Positions 8,267-17,811 of a stretch of DNA of 64,000 nucleotides are shown one piece after another. Position numbers and translations under genes: made by a program. The notes under the pieces are model-generated. The model was not told where the DNA came from. It worked only from the letters and a program-made list of their open reading frames with translations, and did no database searches. Within the stretch, counting starts at the first letter, position 1. Each line of letters starts with the position of its first letter. Origin of the DNA: Dongia_A sp039808885 (lineage in GTDB: Bacteria; Pseudomonadota; Alphaproteobacteria; Dongiales; Dongiaceae). Where the stretch lies: NCBI GenBank assembly GCA_039808885.1, contig JBDHTX010000004.1:62001-126000 (forward strand). Reading direction: 5' to 3'.

Positions 8267-9772
8267 TCAGGCGCCGGCGAGTTCCACGCCTGTCACCTTG
8301 CGCACCGTTGCAAGCGCACCGCGCTGCATCAGCGCGCCGAGGTGCATGGTGAGCAACCCGCGAAAGGCATCGCTCCGTGGCAGGTCGGTTCCGAAGACCT
8401 CCGCCACGCCGAGAAAGCTGTCGACAAGATCGGCGGCGGAGTCTCCGGATGCCACGGCGATGCCACGCAATCGCGCAGCGAGCGGATCCCGCACGTCGAT
8501 CATGCAGCCCTGCTCGTCCACGCCAGAGACGTAGCGCATCCAGGCGGCAACGCCGAGCGCCGAGCGCACGACCGGCAGACCCATCGCGAGGCGATCCCGG
8601 ATCGTGCCGAGCAGGCGCTGCGGCAGCTTCTGGCTGCCATCCATGGCGATCTGCCAGGTCCGATGGCGCAGCGCCGGATTGCGGAACCGCTGGAGCAGCG
8701 CATCGCGATAGGCGGCAAGATCATGGAGACCCTGCGGCAGCGTCTCCATCACCTCATCGGTCATGAAGCCGTGGATGAGCGCATGGATCGCCGGGTCCGC
8801 CACGGCCTCGCTCACATAGCCGTAGCCGCCGAGATATCCGAGATAGGCTATGGTCGAGTGGCTGCCGTTGAGCATGCGAAGTTTCATCAGCTCGAAGGGC
8901 AGCACGTCGTCGACAAGCTGCGCCCCGGCTGCCTCGAGAGGCGGCCGACCGGCCGGGAAACGGTCCTCGATGACCCATTGCGCGAATGGCTCGGTGACAA
9001 CCGGCCAGGCATCGTTGAGCCCCAATTCCCGCCGGACGAGATCACGGTCGAGATCGACCGTCGCCGGCACGATCCGGTCGACCATGGTCGATGGGAACGC
9101 GACTTCGCGGGCGATGTAGCCGGCCAGTTCGCGATCCCGCAGGCCCGCGAAGGCGGTCACCACCCGCGCCGTCGTCGCCCCGTTGGCGGGGAGGTTGTCG
9201 CAGCACAGCACGGTGAAGGGCGCGCAGCCGGCCGCCCTGCGCAACTCCAGCGCCCGGACGATCAAGCCGGGGGCGCTGACCGGGGCTTCCGGCGTCCGCA
9301 GATCCTGGACAATGTCGGGATGAAGTTCATCCAGGGTGCCGGTCGCGGGATCGTGGCAATAGCCCTTCTCGGTCACGGTCAGGGAAACGATGCGGATCCG
9401 CGGATCGGCCATCGCGGCAATGAGCTGCGCACGCTGCGCCGCCGCATCGAGGACGTCGAGGAGCGAACCGATGATCCGGAGCGAGCTACCCGAGGCGCCC
9501 CGCTCAATCAGCGTATAGAGGAAGTCCTGCGGCGCCAGCGCTGCCCTGGTGTCGGGCCGGCGCAGCGAGGCGCCGATAATGCCCCAGGAAGGATCCATCC
9601 GCAGCGCGGTATCCACATAGGCGGCGATATGCGCGCGGTGAAAGGCGCCGACGCCGAGATGCACGATCCCGGGCGTGACCCGCGCGCGGTCATAGGGCAA
9701 TCGCCCCGCTGCGTTCGCCGCGCTCAGTCGCGGGCCTGAGACCTCAGTCGCCAATTTCCACCAGCGCCGCAC
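8267..9772 (-). CDS. Mannitol dehydrogenase family oxidoreductase (mannitol 2-dehydrogenase or fructuronate reductase)
   Basis: A 501-residue long-chain polyol dehydrogenase that interconverts a ketose or keto-uronate and a polyol or aldonate with NAD(P). Near the N terminus is GIVHLGVGAFHRAH, the nucleotide-binding strand-loop of the family. The catalytic K-x4-N-x2-H signature is KLRMLNGSH, around residue 297. CDNLPANG is also a family block. The GTG at 9772 or the TTG at 9754 could be the start; the upstream fragment ends at 9744, inside this gene. The sugar-acid locus begins close by, which favours a uronate or sugar substrate, but mannitol and fructuronate enzymes cannot be told apart here. 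Confidence 0.85.
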   Translation of the reverse strand: MRRWWKLATEVSGPRLSAANAAGRLPYDRARVTPGIVHLGVGAFHRAHIAAYVDTALRMDPSWGIIGASLRRPDTRAALAPQDFLYTLIERGASGSSLRIIGSLLDVLDAAAQRAQLIAAMADPRIRIVSLTVTEKGYCHDPATGTLDELHPDIVQDLRTPEAPVSAPGLIVRALELRRAAGCAPFTVLCCDNLPANGATTARVVTAFAGLRDRELAGYIAREVAFPSTMVDRIVPATVDLDRDLVRRELGLNDAWPVVTEPFAQWVIEDRFPAGRPPLEAAGAQLVDDVLPFELMKLRMLNGSHSTIAYLGYLGGYGYVSEAVADPAIHALIHGFMTDEVMETLPQGLHDLAAYRDALLQRFRNPALRHRTWQIAMDGSQKLPQRLLGTIRDRLAMGLPVVRSALGVAAWMRYVSGVDEQGCMIDVRDPLAARLRGIAVASGDSAADLVDSFLGVAEVFGTDLPRSDAFRGLLTMHLGALMQRGALATVRKVTGVELAGA

Positions 9773-10153
9773 CTGAGTCGAGTAGGGACTCGATCTTCTC
9801 GCAGCAGATCGCCTTCACCAACGCGTCAACGCCATCTTAGCCGGGAATTGCGCCACGGTCGCGTCTTCGATTCCCGCTTCCAGCGCTTCCTTCTCGCCGC
9901 AGCAGAAATCGCGGCCTGCCAACACGATCTCTTGGTTGGCAATACCCGCGCTCTTCGGGTCGGAGGGATTGACCCCAAAGGCAGGGCCAGCCAGCGGCGG
10001 CAGGCAGGCTTCCGCCCAGGGCGACACGACGGCGCCGAAGATCTCGGGCAGGGTCAACCGCAAGCGGCCACGGCCCTGAGGGTCCGCATTGTCGGCGACG
10101 ATGCCGCGGTATTTTCCATAGAAGGTTTTCCTGCGGGTCCGGCCGGCGGGCAT
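9744..10153 (-). pseudogene. Decayed baseplate protein V/gp5-like fragment
   Basis: From the ATG at 10153 (AGGAG 7 bases upstream) the first 55 or so residues read as the OB-fold start of phage baseplate assembly protein V or VgrG-like spikes: KTFYGKYRGIVADNADPQGRGRLRLTLPE and WAEACLPPLAGP. After that the sequence no longer resembles the family, and the frame stops at 9815. A second frame continues to 9744 with a protein-like end (LVKAICCEKIESLLDSGAALVE), so a frameshift near 9840 is likely. No other phage or injection-system gene is close. Best read as a remnant; a rare short functional protein is possible. Confidence 0.5.
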
Positions 10154-10274
10154 GGCGTGCTCCTGCTCAAGGGAATCCGCCGCCATCATAGCGGCGCGTT
10201 GGCGGGGCGGCGCAAGCGATGCGTCCGGCGGCGCTTCGTTGACGGGGCCGGCGGCGGTGGCTATCTTCGCAAAG

Positions 10275-10308
10275 TTCAAGATGGCAGACCATATTCCGCC
10301 ATTCTGGA
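10275..10308. promoter_or_regulatory. Tandem operator pair E (candidate IclR site)
   Basis: TTCAAGATGGCAGA (10275-10288) and TCCGCCATTCTGGA (10295-10308) start exactly 20 bases apart. The second is a near-perfect match to the dyad found at four other promoters in this window; the first is weaker. The site lies 31 bases before the ATPase start at 10340 and upstream of the divergent gene fragment and dehydrogenase. Confidence 0.6.
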
Positions 10309-10339
10309 CGCCGCGCGCCAGGGGAGCAGGGACCGCCGC

Positions 10340-11439
<1,100 letters not shown>

Positions 11440-11443
<4 letters not shown>

Positions 11444-12435
11444 AGCGCACCCGAGAAACCGCGGCCGTCCTTGTCCACGCCGGCAATCGCGCCGGCCGGC
11501 TTGCAGACATGCAGGCGCACCGTCGCGCTTACGGCGATGCCCGGCCGCAAGGTCAGCAGAGTCTCGCCGCGCCGCGCCGCCTGGGCCAGGCCGCCGCCCA
11601 GGCAGGTCGTGTTGGGCTCCAGGCCGATCAGCCGCGTCCGGCCGTTCCACGGCGCATCCGGCGTGCCGCCAAGCTCGTACCACAGCCAGGCGCAGGGGAA
11701 GACAGCGGCATCCCAGGACAAGGTCGCGGCGATGGCGTTGTCCAGGCGGCGCAGGGAAACCCAGGGCGCGGCGAAATCGGCGAGATAGGCCATCGCCGCG
11801 ACCACGCCGCGCGGGGCGCGGCGCAGGTCGACCGGCCCCGCCTTTCCCGCCACCACCGGCCAGGCCCCGCGCGCCCCGGGCTGCAGCGGATTGGCCGGCG
11901 GGTCGTAGCCGCCATCGACCAGAATTGTGCGGGCGCCGGATTGCAGCTCGAAATCGCCGTCGAGCAGATCGGAGCCGAAGGTCGGATGATGCCCCCACAT
12001 CACCGTCACCGGCGCGTCGCCCTCCGCCATCGCGGTCTCGCGCACCACCACGACATCGCGATCGAGCGCGATCTCGCGGCGCATGGACACGGGCACGCTC
12101 TGGAAGCGGCGCTCCAGATGCAGCGCCGTGCCGCCGCCGGTCGCCTGCCACGGCGCGATCGAGGCCTCGCCGTGGAAGCCATGGAACATCCCGGCGAAAT
12201 CGCAGGCATCGCCGCCATTGGGGAACAGCAGCGGCCAGCCGCCGGTATAGCGGGTGAGCCAGGTCCTTTCATCCGGCGCGGCCGGCGGCTCCAAAGGCGC
12301 GTCCACCGGCTGCCACGGCACCCGGCCGAGGACCGACAGGCCGGACGCCATGTGCACGACCTCCGTGATGGTGCCGCCGACCCGCGGATTGACGCGGACC
12401 CGCAGGGCGTCGCTCTCCAGCACCACGCCGGTCAT
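11440..12435 (-). CDS. Aldose 1-epimerase (galactose mutarotase-like)
   Basis: A 331-residue protein of the galactose mutarotase fold, which interconverts alpha and beta anomers of sugars. Typical features are the opening LRVRVNPRVGGTITEV, WPLLFPNGGDACDF, the His-containing FHGFHGEAS and MWGHHPTFG, and the probable catalytic Glu in RLIGLEPNTTC. It is the last gene of the importer operon: its ATG overlaps the stop of the upstream permease (ATGA), suggesting coupling, and it probably prepares the imported sugar for the dehydrogenases of the locus. Confidence 0.85.
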
Positions 12436-13280
12436 TTGATCGAGCCGGCCATCAGGCCCTGGATGTAGTGCTTCTGGAAGGTGATGTAGAGGATCACCAT
12501 CGGCGCGCTGGCGAAGACCATGCCGGCCATGGTGAGCGGAATCTGGTCGCCGTAGCGGCCCTGGAACACGCTGATCCCCGCCATCAGGGTGCGCTTGGAA
12601 TCGTCCTGCAGGAAGATGATGGCGATCAGCAGGTCGTTCCAGACATAGAGGGCGTTGACCACGACCAGGGTGAGCAGCGCCGGCAGCGACAGGGGAATGA
12701 CGATCTTCAGCAGGATGAGGAAGTCGCCGGCGCCGTCGATGCGAGCGGATTCGAAGATCTCCTTCGGCAAGGTGCGGAAGAAGCTGGTCAGCAGGTAGAC
12801 CGAGAACGGCGTGATCAGTCCGGCATAGATCAAGATGGCGCCCTCATAGGTGCTGATCAGGTCGAGCTGGGTGTAGAGCACGAACAGCGGCACGATCATC
12901 ACCACCGGCGGGATCGCCATCAGCGAGGTGCTGGTGGAGAACAGCAGGCTACGGCCGGCGAACTGCATGCGCGCGATGGCATAGGCGCCAAGGCAGGAGA
13001 CCACGGTGCTGAGAGCCACCGCGCCGCCGGCCAGGATGATGCTGCTCAGCATCCAGCTGAAGAAGGAGCTTTCGAACAGCACGTTGTGGAAGTGGTCGAA
13101 GACGATGGCCTGCGGCCAGCCGACCTTGTTGAAGGTGTATTCCTCCTGGCTTTTCAGCGAGGTCAGGATCATGAAGGCGGTCGGCGCCAGGGCGACGATG
13201 GTCGCCAGCACCAGGATCGAGTGCTTCAGCACCTGGTCCGGCTTCACGCGGCCAATTGCGGTTCCGGAACGCACGGCCAT
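12432..13280 (-). CDS. Carbohydrate ABC transporter permease, MalG-like
   Basis: A 282-residue inner-membrane subunit with about six helices and the EAA loop EIFESARIDGAGDFLILLKIVIPLSLPAL in its later half, where the ATPase docks. The N terminus has the first helix (HSILVLATIVALAPTAFMILTSL), and the C terminus ends QKHYIQGLMAGSIK, typical of MalG/LacG/UgpE proteins. It lies 3 bases after its partner permease and overlaps the epimerase by 4 bases. Confidence 0.92.
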   Translation of the reverse strand: MAVRSGTAIGRVKPDQVLKHSILVLATIVALAPTAFMILTSLKSQEEYTFNKVGWPQAIVFDHFHNVLFESSFFSWMLSSIILAGGAVALSTVVSCLGAYAIARMQFAGRSLLFSTSTSLMAIPPVVMIVPLFVLYTQLDLISTYEGAILIYAGLITPFSVYLLTSFFRTLPKEIFESARIDGAGDFLILLKIVIPLSLPALLTLVVVNALYVWNDLLIAIIFLQDDSKRTLMAGISVFQGRYGDQIPLTMAGMVFASAPMVILYITFQKHYIQGLMAGSIK

Positions 13281-13283
13281 GAC

Positions 13284-14165
13284 TCAGCCCGCCTCTTCTT
13301 CATTGGCGCGCCGGCGGACCGCGAAGAGCGGCACGATCAGCAGCAGCGAAACCAGGAACAGCATGACCGAGACCGCCGAGGCGATGCCCGGCAGGCTGGT
13401 GCGGATCAGCGCGTTGAAGATGTAGAGCTCCACCACCATGGTCGAGGTGCCGGGGCCGCCCCGGCCGCCGCCGATCATGAACACGTAGGAGAACACCGCC
13501 GAGAGGATGGTGATGACGCTGACCACCACATAGAACTCGATCACCACCTTCATCTGCGGCACGATGACGTGCCAGAGGCGCTGCCACCAATTGGCGCCCT
13601 CGAGCTTGGCGGATTCGATCAGCGATTCGTCCAGCGCCAGGAGCCGCGCCAGGAACAGGATGATGCCGAGAGCGGATTCGCGCCAGATGATCAGCAGCAT
13701 GACCGTCCACAGCGCCACGTCGGAGGAGCCGATCCAGTCCAGCGCCAGGAAATCAGCGCCCAGCCAGCGCAGCACCTCGTTCACCGGGCCGTTGAACTGG
13801 AACATCTTCTTCATCACCACGGCGATGATCGGCACCGCCAGGATGTAGGGCAGGAACAGGACGACGCGGTAGAGCTTCCAGCCCTTCAGCCGCTCATAGA
13901 GCACCACGGCGATGAGCAGCGACCAGCCCACCATGAACGGCACCGCCAGCAGCAGCAGCAAGTTGTGGCGGACGGATTCCCAGAACAAGGGCTGCGACAG
14001 CACGAGATCGTAGTTGCGCCAGCCGATCCACGGCCCGTCGATGCCGCGCACCATCTTGAAGCTGAACTCGAAGATGCGGACCAGCGGATAGCCGAAGACG
14101 AAAAGCAGCAGCGCCACCAGCGGCGCCACGTAGAGATAAGGCGTAAACCTAGAGGCCTGGTTCAC
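13284..14165 (-). CDS. Carbohydrate ABC transporter permease, MalF-like
   Basis: A 293-residue CUT1 permease. The first helix is YLYVAPLVALLLFVFGYPLVRIF, and the EAA-type loop is LIESAKLEGANWWQRLWHVIVPQMK. The length and single N-terminal helix fit the UgpA/LacF type rather than enteric MalF with its periplasmic loop. It follows the binding-protein gene after a hairpin at 14239-14270. Confidence 0.92.
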   Translation of the reverse strand: MNQASRFTPYLYVAPLVALLLFVFGYPLVRIFEFSFKMVRGIDGPWIGWRNYDLVLSQPLFWESVRHNLLLLLAVPFMVGWSLLIAVVLYERLKGWKLYRVVLFLPYILAVPIIAVVMKKMFQFNGPVNEVLRWLGADFLALDWIGSSDVALWTVMLLIIWRESALGIILFLARLLALDESLIESAKLEGANWWQRLWHVIVPQMKVVIEFYVVVSVITILSAVFSYVFMIGGGRGGPGTSTMVVELYIFNALIRTSLPGIASAVSVMLFLVSLLLIVPLFAVRRRANEEEAG

Positions 14166-14224
14166 GTCCGGGTCCCCTGTTCCATCCGAAATTCATGCCT
14201 GCCGGTCCTGCTCCCCCAGGTCCC

Positions 14225-14270
14225 CATAAAAACAGAACGGGAGCCCAGACGCCACCGCGCCTGGGCTCCC
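14225..14270 (-). terminator. Attenuating hairpin between binding-protein and permease genes
   Basis: On the minus strand GGGAGCCCAG (14270-14261) pairs perfectly with CTGGGCTCCC (14248-14239), followed by GTTCTGTTTTTA. A partial terminator or mRNA stabiliser here would leave the binding protein in excess over the membrane subunits, as is common for ABC importers. Confidence 0.65.
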
Positions 14271-14289
14271 CGTCCCGCAATCGGTCCGC

Positions 14290-15636
14290 TCAGCCGCCGA
14301 GATCTTCAGCCCACTTCTTGTAGTTCTCGACGATGTCCGGATTGAAGTCGCGCCATTCCTTGGCGACGTTGTAGGCGAGCTCGCCCGCCTGCTCTCCGGT
14401 GATCTTGCCCTCGACCACCTGCTGGGCGGTCGGCAGCAGCGCCTGCTCGTAGAACTGCCCCGGAACCAGGTTGGAGAGATAGGGGATGTTCTCGCTGAGG
14501 CCCCAGCGCTGCCACATGTCGCGCACCACCGGGTCCTCGATGACCGAGGAATCGAATCCGGTATTGGCCGGGATCCAGCCGGTCTTCTCGTGCAGTTTCT
14601 TCAGCTGCTCCGGCGACTGCAGGTATTCGAGGAACGCGGCGGCGGCCTTCGGGTCCTTGATCTTGGACGGGATGCCGAGACCCTGGGAATCGAAGATCGG
14701 CTTGCCGGCCAGCTTGCCCTTGCCATAGACCGGCATCACCATGGTGCCGATGCGGCCGTTGGTGGTCTTGCTGTCCGCCGGCACGCGCGCGCCGACCGAG
14801 AGGCCGGCGCCGACCTTGCCGGCGACGATCAGGTCGATGCCGGGATAGAGCTCGGTCGAGGACATTTCCGGATTGAGGAAGCCGGCCTTCTTCAGTTCCT
14901 CCAGCTTCACCCAATGCTCGTGGTACTTGGGCTCGCGGAAGTCCTTGTCGCCGGTGAACAGGCCGATCACCTCCCCGGCGCTGTCGACATTCTGGCCCAG
15001 CGCATGGCCGAAATACCATTCGCCCCAATAGCCATCCTGGATGCCGCCGCCGCAGGGCGAGATGCCGGCCGTCTTCAGCTTGTCGCAGGCGGCGAGGAAC
15101 TCGTCCCAGGTCGCCGGCGCCTTGTCGGCGTCGAGGCCGGCCTTGTCATAGAGGTCCTTGTTGTAGATCCAGATCATCGGCAGCGGGTACCAGCCGAGCC
15201 GGTAGGTCTTGCCGCCGAAGCGGCTGAGCAGGGTCGGGCTCGAGGCCTTGATCACCTCGTCGCTGACCAGGCCTTCCAGCGGCTGCAGATAGCCGAGCCA
15301 GACGCTTTCCATGTGGTAGATGCCGTTCCACAGGAACTGGATGTCCGGCGCCTCGCCGGCGGCCGCGGCGGTCTGGAACTGCGAGATCACCACGGCGGTG
15401 TCCTGCAGCATCGGCTTCACCGTCGCCGCCGTGTAGCTCTTCACCGCGTCATCGACGAAGCCCTGCAGGCCGGGCAGTTCCTGCTCGCCCCACCACCACA
15501 TGTTCAAGGTCGGCGTGTCCGCGCGCGCCGCCAAGGATGGCAGCAGGCCGCCCAGCGTGGCGCCCGCGCCAAGACTCGCGCCCGCCTTCAGCATCTGACG
15601 GCGCGAGAAGCCACCAAATCCGTTCCTGTTCATCAC
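14290..15636 (-). CDS. Sugar ABC transporter substrate-binding protein (family 1, Tat signal)
   Basis: A 448-residue periplasmic sugar-binding protein. The N terminus has a twin-arginine motif, SRRQMLKAG, followed by a hydrophobic stretch and an ARA cleavage region, so export through Tat is likely. The mature protein starts near TPTLNMWWWGEQELPG, typical of the solute-binding family 1 (MalE/UgpB-like), with the aromatic TYRLGWYPLPMIWIYNKDLYDKAG segment. It lies 49 bases after the SDR gene in the same direction and precedes two permeases. The ligand is unknown; the neighbouring enzymes suggest a sugar or sugar acid. Confidence 0.93.
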   Translation of the reverse strand: MMNRNGFGGFSRRQMLKAGASLGAGATLGGLLPSLAARADTPTLNMWWWGEQELPGLQGFVDDAVKSYTAATVKPMLQDTAVVISQFQTAAAAGEAPDIQFLWNGIYHMESVWLGYLQPLEGLVSDEVIKASSPTLLSRFGGKTYRLGWYPLPMIWIYNKDLYDKAGLDADKAPATWDEFLAACDKLKTAGISPCGGGIQDGYWGEWYFGHALGQNVDSAGEVIGLFTGDKDFREPKYHEHWVKLEELKKAGFLNPEMSSTELYPGIDLIVAGKVGAGLSVGARVPADSKTTNGRIGTMVMPVYGKGKLAGKPIFDSQGLGIPSKIKDPKAAAAFLEYLQSPEQLKKLHEKTGWIPANTGFDSSVIEDPVVRDMWQRWGLSENIPYLSNLVPGQFYEQALLPTAQQVVEGKITGEQAGELAYNVAKEWRDFNPDIVENYKKWAEDLGG

Positions 15637-15685
15637 GCTCCCAAGCCTCCTTGCTAGAGTTGTCTCCGCACTTGCGTGCGTTGCC

Positions 15686-16462
15686 TCAGAAAGTGCTCAT
15701 CAGCCCGCCATCGACCACCAGCAGCTGGCCGGTCATGTAGCGGCAGTATTTCGACGCAAGAAAGATCACCGTGCCAGACACATCTTCGGGATAGCCGGTG
15801 CGGCGCAGCGGCACCTTGCCCCGCTTCACGTACCATTCCTTGAAGTCGGGCGTGTCGGTCTCGTTCACCCCGTTCACGAAGGACATCGGGGTCAGCATGA
15901 AGCCGGGGGCCACCGCGTTCACCAGGATGTCGTAGGGGCCGAGCTCGACCGCCATCGACTTGGTGAGCGCGATGATGGCGCCCTTCGCCGCGTTGTAGGC
16001 GCCGCATTCGCCGCTGGAGGCGAAGCCCTGGATCGAGGCGATGGAAATGATGCGGCCGGATTTCTTCGCCACCATGTGCGGCGCCACCAGCTTGGAGCCC
16101 ATGTAGACGGATTCCAGGTTGATCGCGATGGTGCGGCGCCAATCATCCAGCGTGTCGTCGAGGATGGTGCGGGTCGGCGGGTTGATGGCGGCGTTGTTCA
16201 CCAGCACGTCGATGCCGCCCCATTTCGCCACGACATCGGCCACCGCCTTGCCATAGGCGCCATAGTCGGTGACGTCGAGCTGATAGGAAAGCGCCGTGCC
16301 GCCGGCAGCCGCGACTTCGCCGGCGACGGTCTGCAAGGTCGCCGGATTGCGTTCGAGCAGTACGACCTTTGCCCCCTCGGCGGCCATCTCGAGCACGATG
16401 GCCCGGCCGAGCCCCTGGCCGGCGCCGCTGACAACGCAAACCTGCCCGGCCAGCAAGCCCAT
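15686..16462 (-). CDS. SDR family oxidoreductase, first gene of the sugar importer operon
   Basis: A 258-residue short-chain dehydrogenase/reductase. It has the cofactor loop SGAGQGLGRAI, NNAA and the catalytic Ser in SIASIQGF, with the Tyr-x3-Lys pair in YNAAK. It probably oxidises a sugar to a lactone or a sugar acid to a keto acid with NAD(P). I chose the ATG at 16462, which directly precedes the typical LLAGQVCVVSGAG start; an ATG at 16483 would add seven residues. The operator pair at 16501-16534 lies 39 bases upstream, and the binding-protein gene follows on the same strand. Confidence 0.9.
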   Translation of the reverse strand: MGLLAGQVCVVSGAGQGLGRAIVLEMAAEGAKVVLLERNPATLQTVAGEVAAAGGTALSYQLDVTDYGAYGKAVADVVAKWGGIDVLVNNAAINPPTRTILDDTLDDWRRTIAINLESVYMGSKLVAPHMVAKKSGRIISIASIQGFASSGECGAYNAAKGAIIALTKSMAVELGPYDILVNAVAPGFMLTPMSFVNGVNETDTPDFKEWYVKRGKVPLRRTGYPEDVSGTVIFLASKYCRYMTGQLLVVDGGLMSTF

Positions 16463-16500
16463 CGGTACGCCCCCGCCTATCATTCCGCGCAGCGCCGTTT

Positions 16501-16534
16501 TCCGGCATTACGGAATATGTTCTAGTATCCCGGA
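16501..16534. promoter_or_regulatory. Tandem operator pair B (candidate IclR site)
   Basis: TCCGGCATTACGGA (16501-16514) and TCTAGTATCCCGGA (16521-16534) are two copies of the shared dyad, again exactly 20 bases apart. They lie in the only gap that can hold the promoter of the SDR, binding-protein, permease, epimerase operon. Confidence 0.7.
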
Positions 16535-16624
16535 TGACTCTAGGCTGCGACGCAAAGACCCGTCAAGGCCGCGCCCCGGCTACACCGATGGCCGCCCGGG
16601 CCGCCAGCCGGCCGGAGGTCGCGC

Positions 16625-17803
16625 TCAGGCGAGCGCGGGCGTCCGGTACAGCACCTTGCCGCCCACTTTGATCTCCGCATCCACGAGGTATTTCTTCATG
16701 GCGGCGAGATCCATCTCGATGCCGAGGCCGGGCGCCTCCGGCACCCGCACCTCGCCATTGGCATCCGGCGCAATGTGGGTCTTGCACATGTCCCAGGCCA
16801 TCGATTGCGGCTTCACCGGGTATTCGCAGATGCGGTGCTTCTCCAGGCCGGCGAAGGGCTGGATCGAGGCGCACAAAGCGAGGTGCGAGGTGAAGGTGTG
16901 GTTGACATAGGTGATGCCCTTGCCCACGGCGTAGTCGGCCACCTGCTTGGCCGGGCCGATGCCGCCGATGCGGCCGCAATCGATCTGCACGAAGCCGACC
17001 TTGCCGATGTCGATGGTGTGGCGCGCCATGTGGATGTTGTGCGCCGCCTCGCCGCCGGCGAGCTTCACGGAGCTGGGTCGCTTCGCCAGCGCGCCATAGG
17101 CCTCGTAGGCGCTGCCGTTGAAGGGCTCCTCCAGCCAGGTCGCCCGCACCTCCTCCAGCGCCGGCAGCCGCGCCGCAGCGGCGTCCACGTCCTCGTTCCA
17201 GATCTGGCCGGCATCGATGAGCAGGATGCCGTCGGCGCCGATGCCCTCGCGCGCCGCCATCAGGTGGTCGGCGTCCTCCTTGACGCTGCCGCGGCCGAAG
17301 GGTCCCCAGCCGCACTTGACCGCGCGATAGCCGAGATTCTTGGCCGCGCGGCAGAATTCCAGCGTCTCCTGCGCGGTGTCGCCGAACAGCTGCGAGGCAT
17401 AGGGCATCTTCGGATAGGCGCGGCTATAGCCGAGCAGCCTGTAGACCGGCTCATCGCGCTTCTTGCCCAGCAGGTCCCAGAGCGCGATCTCCACACCGGA
17501 CCAGGTATGCGCCGCCTGCAGCAGGTCCATGCTGTTCCACTGGATCGTGGCGGCGATGCGGGCGATGTCGGCCGGGGTTGACACGTCCTCGCCCATCACC
17601 GAGGCGGCGACCGGACGGCAGGCGCCATGCGACATCGGACAGACGAAGGAGGCGATGGAAGTGAGCGGCGAGGCCTCGCACTCGCCCCAGGCCTCGATGC
17701 CGCCGGCGCGGACGCGCACCACCAGGGCGTCCTGGCTGCCGTCGCCGGCATCGGTCACCACCGGCATGGAGAGATAGAAGAAGTCGACGGAATCTATTTT
17801 CAT
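16625..17803 (-). CDS. Enolase-superfamily protein (mandelate racemase/muconate lactonizing group), paralogue 1
   Basis: A 392-residue acid-sugar dehydratase or racemase candidate. The N-terminal capping domain is followed by the barrel with a Lys in YRAVKCGWG, metal ligands Asp in LLIDAGQIW, Glu in TWLEEPF and Glu in LAGGEAAHN, then IDCGRIGGIG and VNHTFTSH, the probable His base. The first catalytic motif is K-x-G, not the usual K-x-K, so the mechanism may differ from mandelate racemase. It is the last gene of the operon starting at 24491, 8 bases after paralogue 2. The substrate cannot be assigned from sequence. Confidence 0.88.
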   Translation of the reverse strand: MKIDSVDFFYLSMPVVTDAGDGSQDALVVRVRAGGIEAWGECEASPLTSIASFVCPMSHGACRPVAASVMGEDVSTPADIARIAATIQWNSMDLLQAAHTWSGVEIALWDLLGKKRDEPVYRLLGYSRAYPKMPYASQLFGDTAQETLEFCRAAKNLGYRAVKCGWGPFGRGSVKEDADHLMAAREGIGADGILLIDAGQIWNEDVDAAAARLPALEEVRATWLEEPFNGSAYEAYGALAKRPSSVKLAGGEAAHNIHMARHTIDIGKVGFVQIDCGRIGGIGPAKQVADYAVGKGITYVNHTFTSHLALCASIQPFAGLEKHRICEYPVKPQSMAWDMCKTHIAPDANGEVRVPEAPGLGIEMDLAAMKKYLVDAEIKVGGKVLYRTPALA

Positions 17804-17811
17804 GGTGGTTC

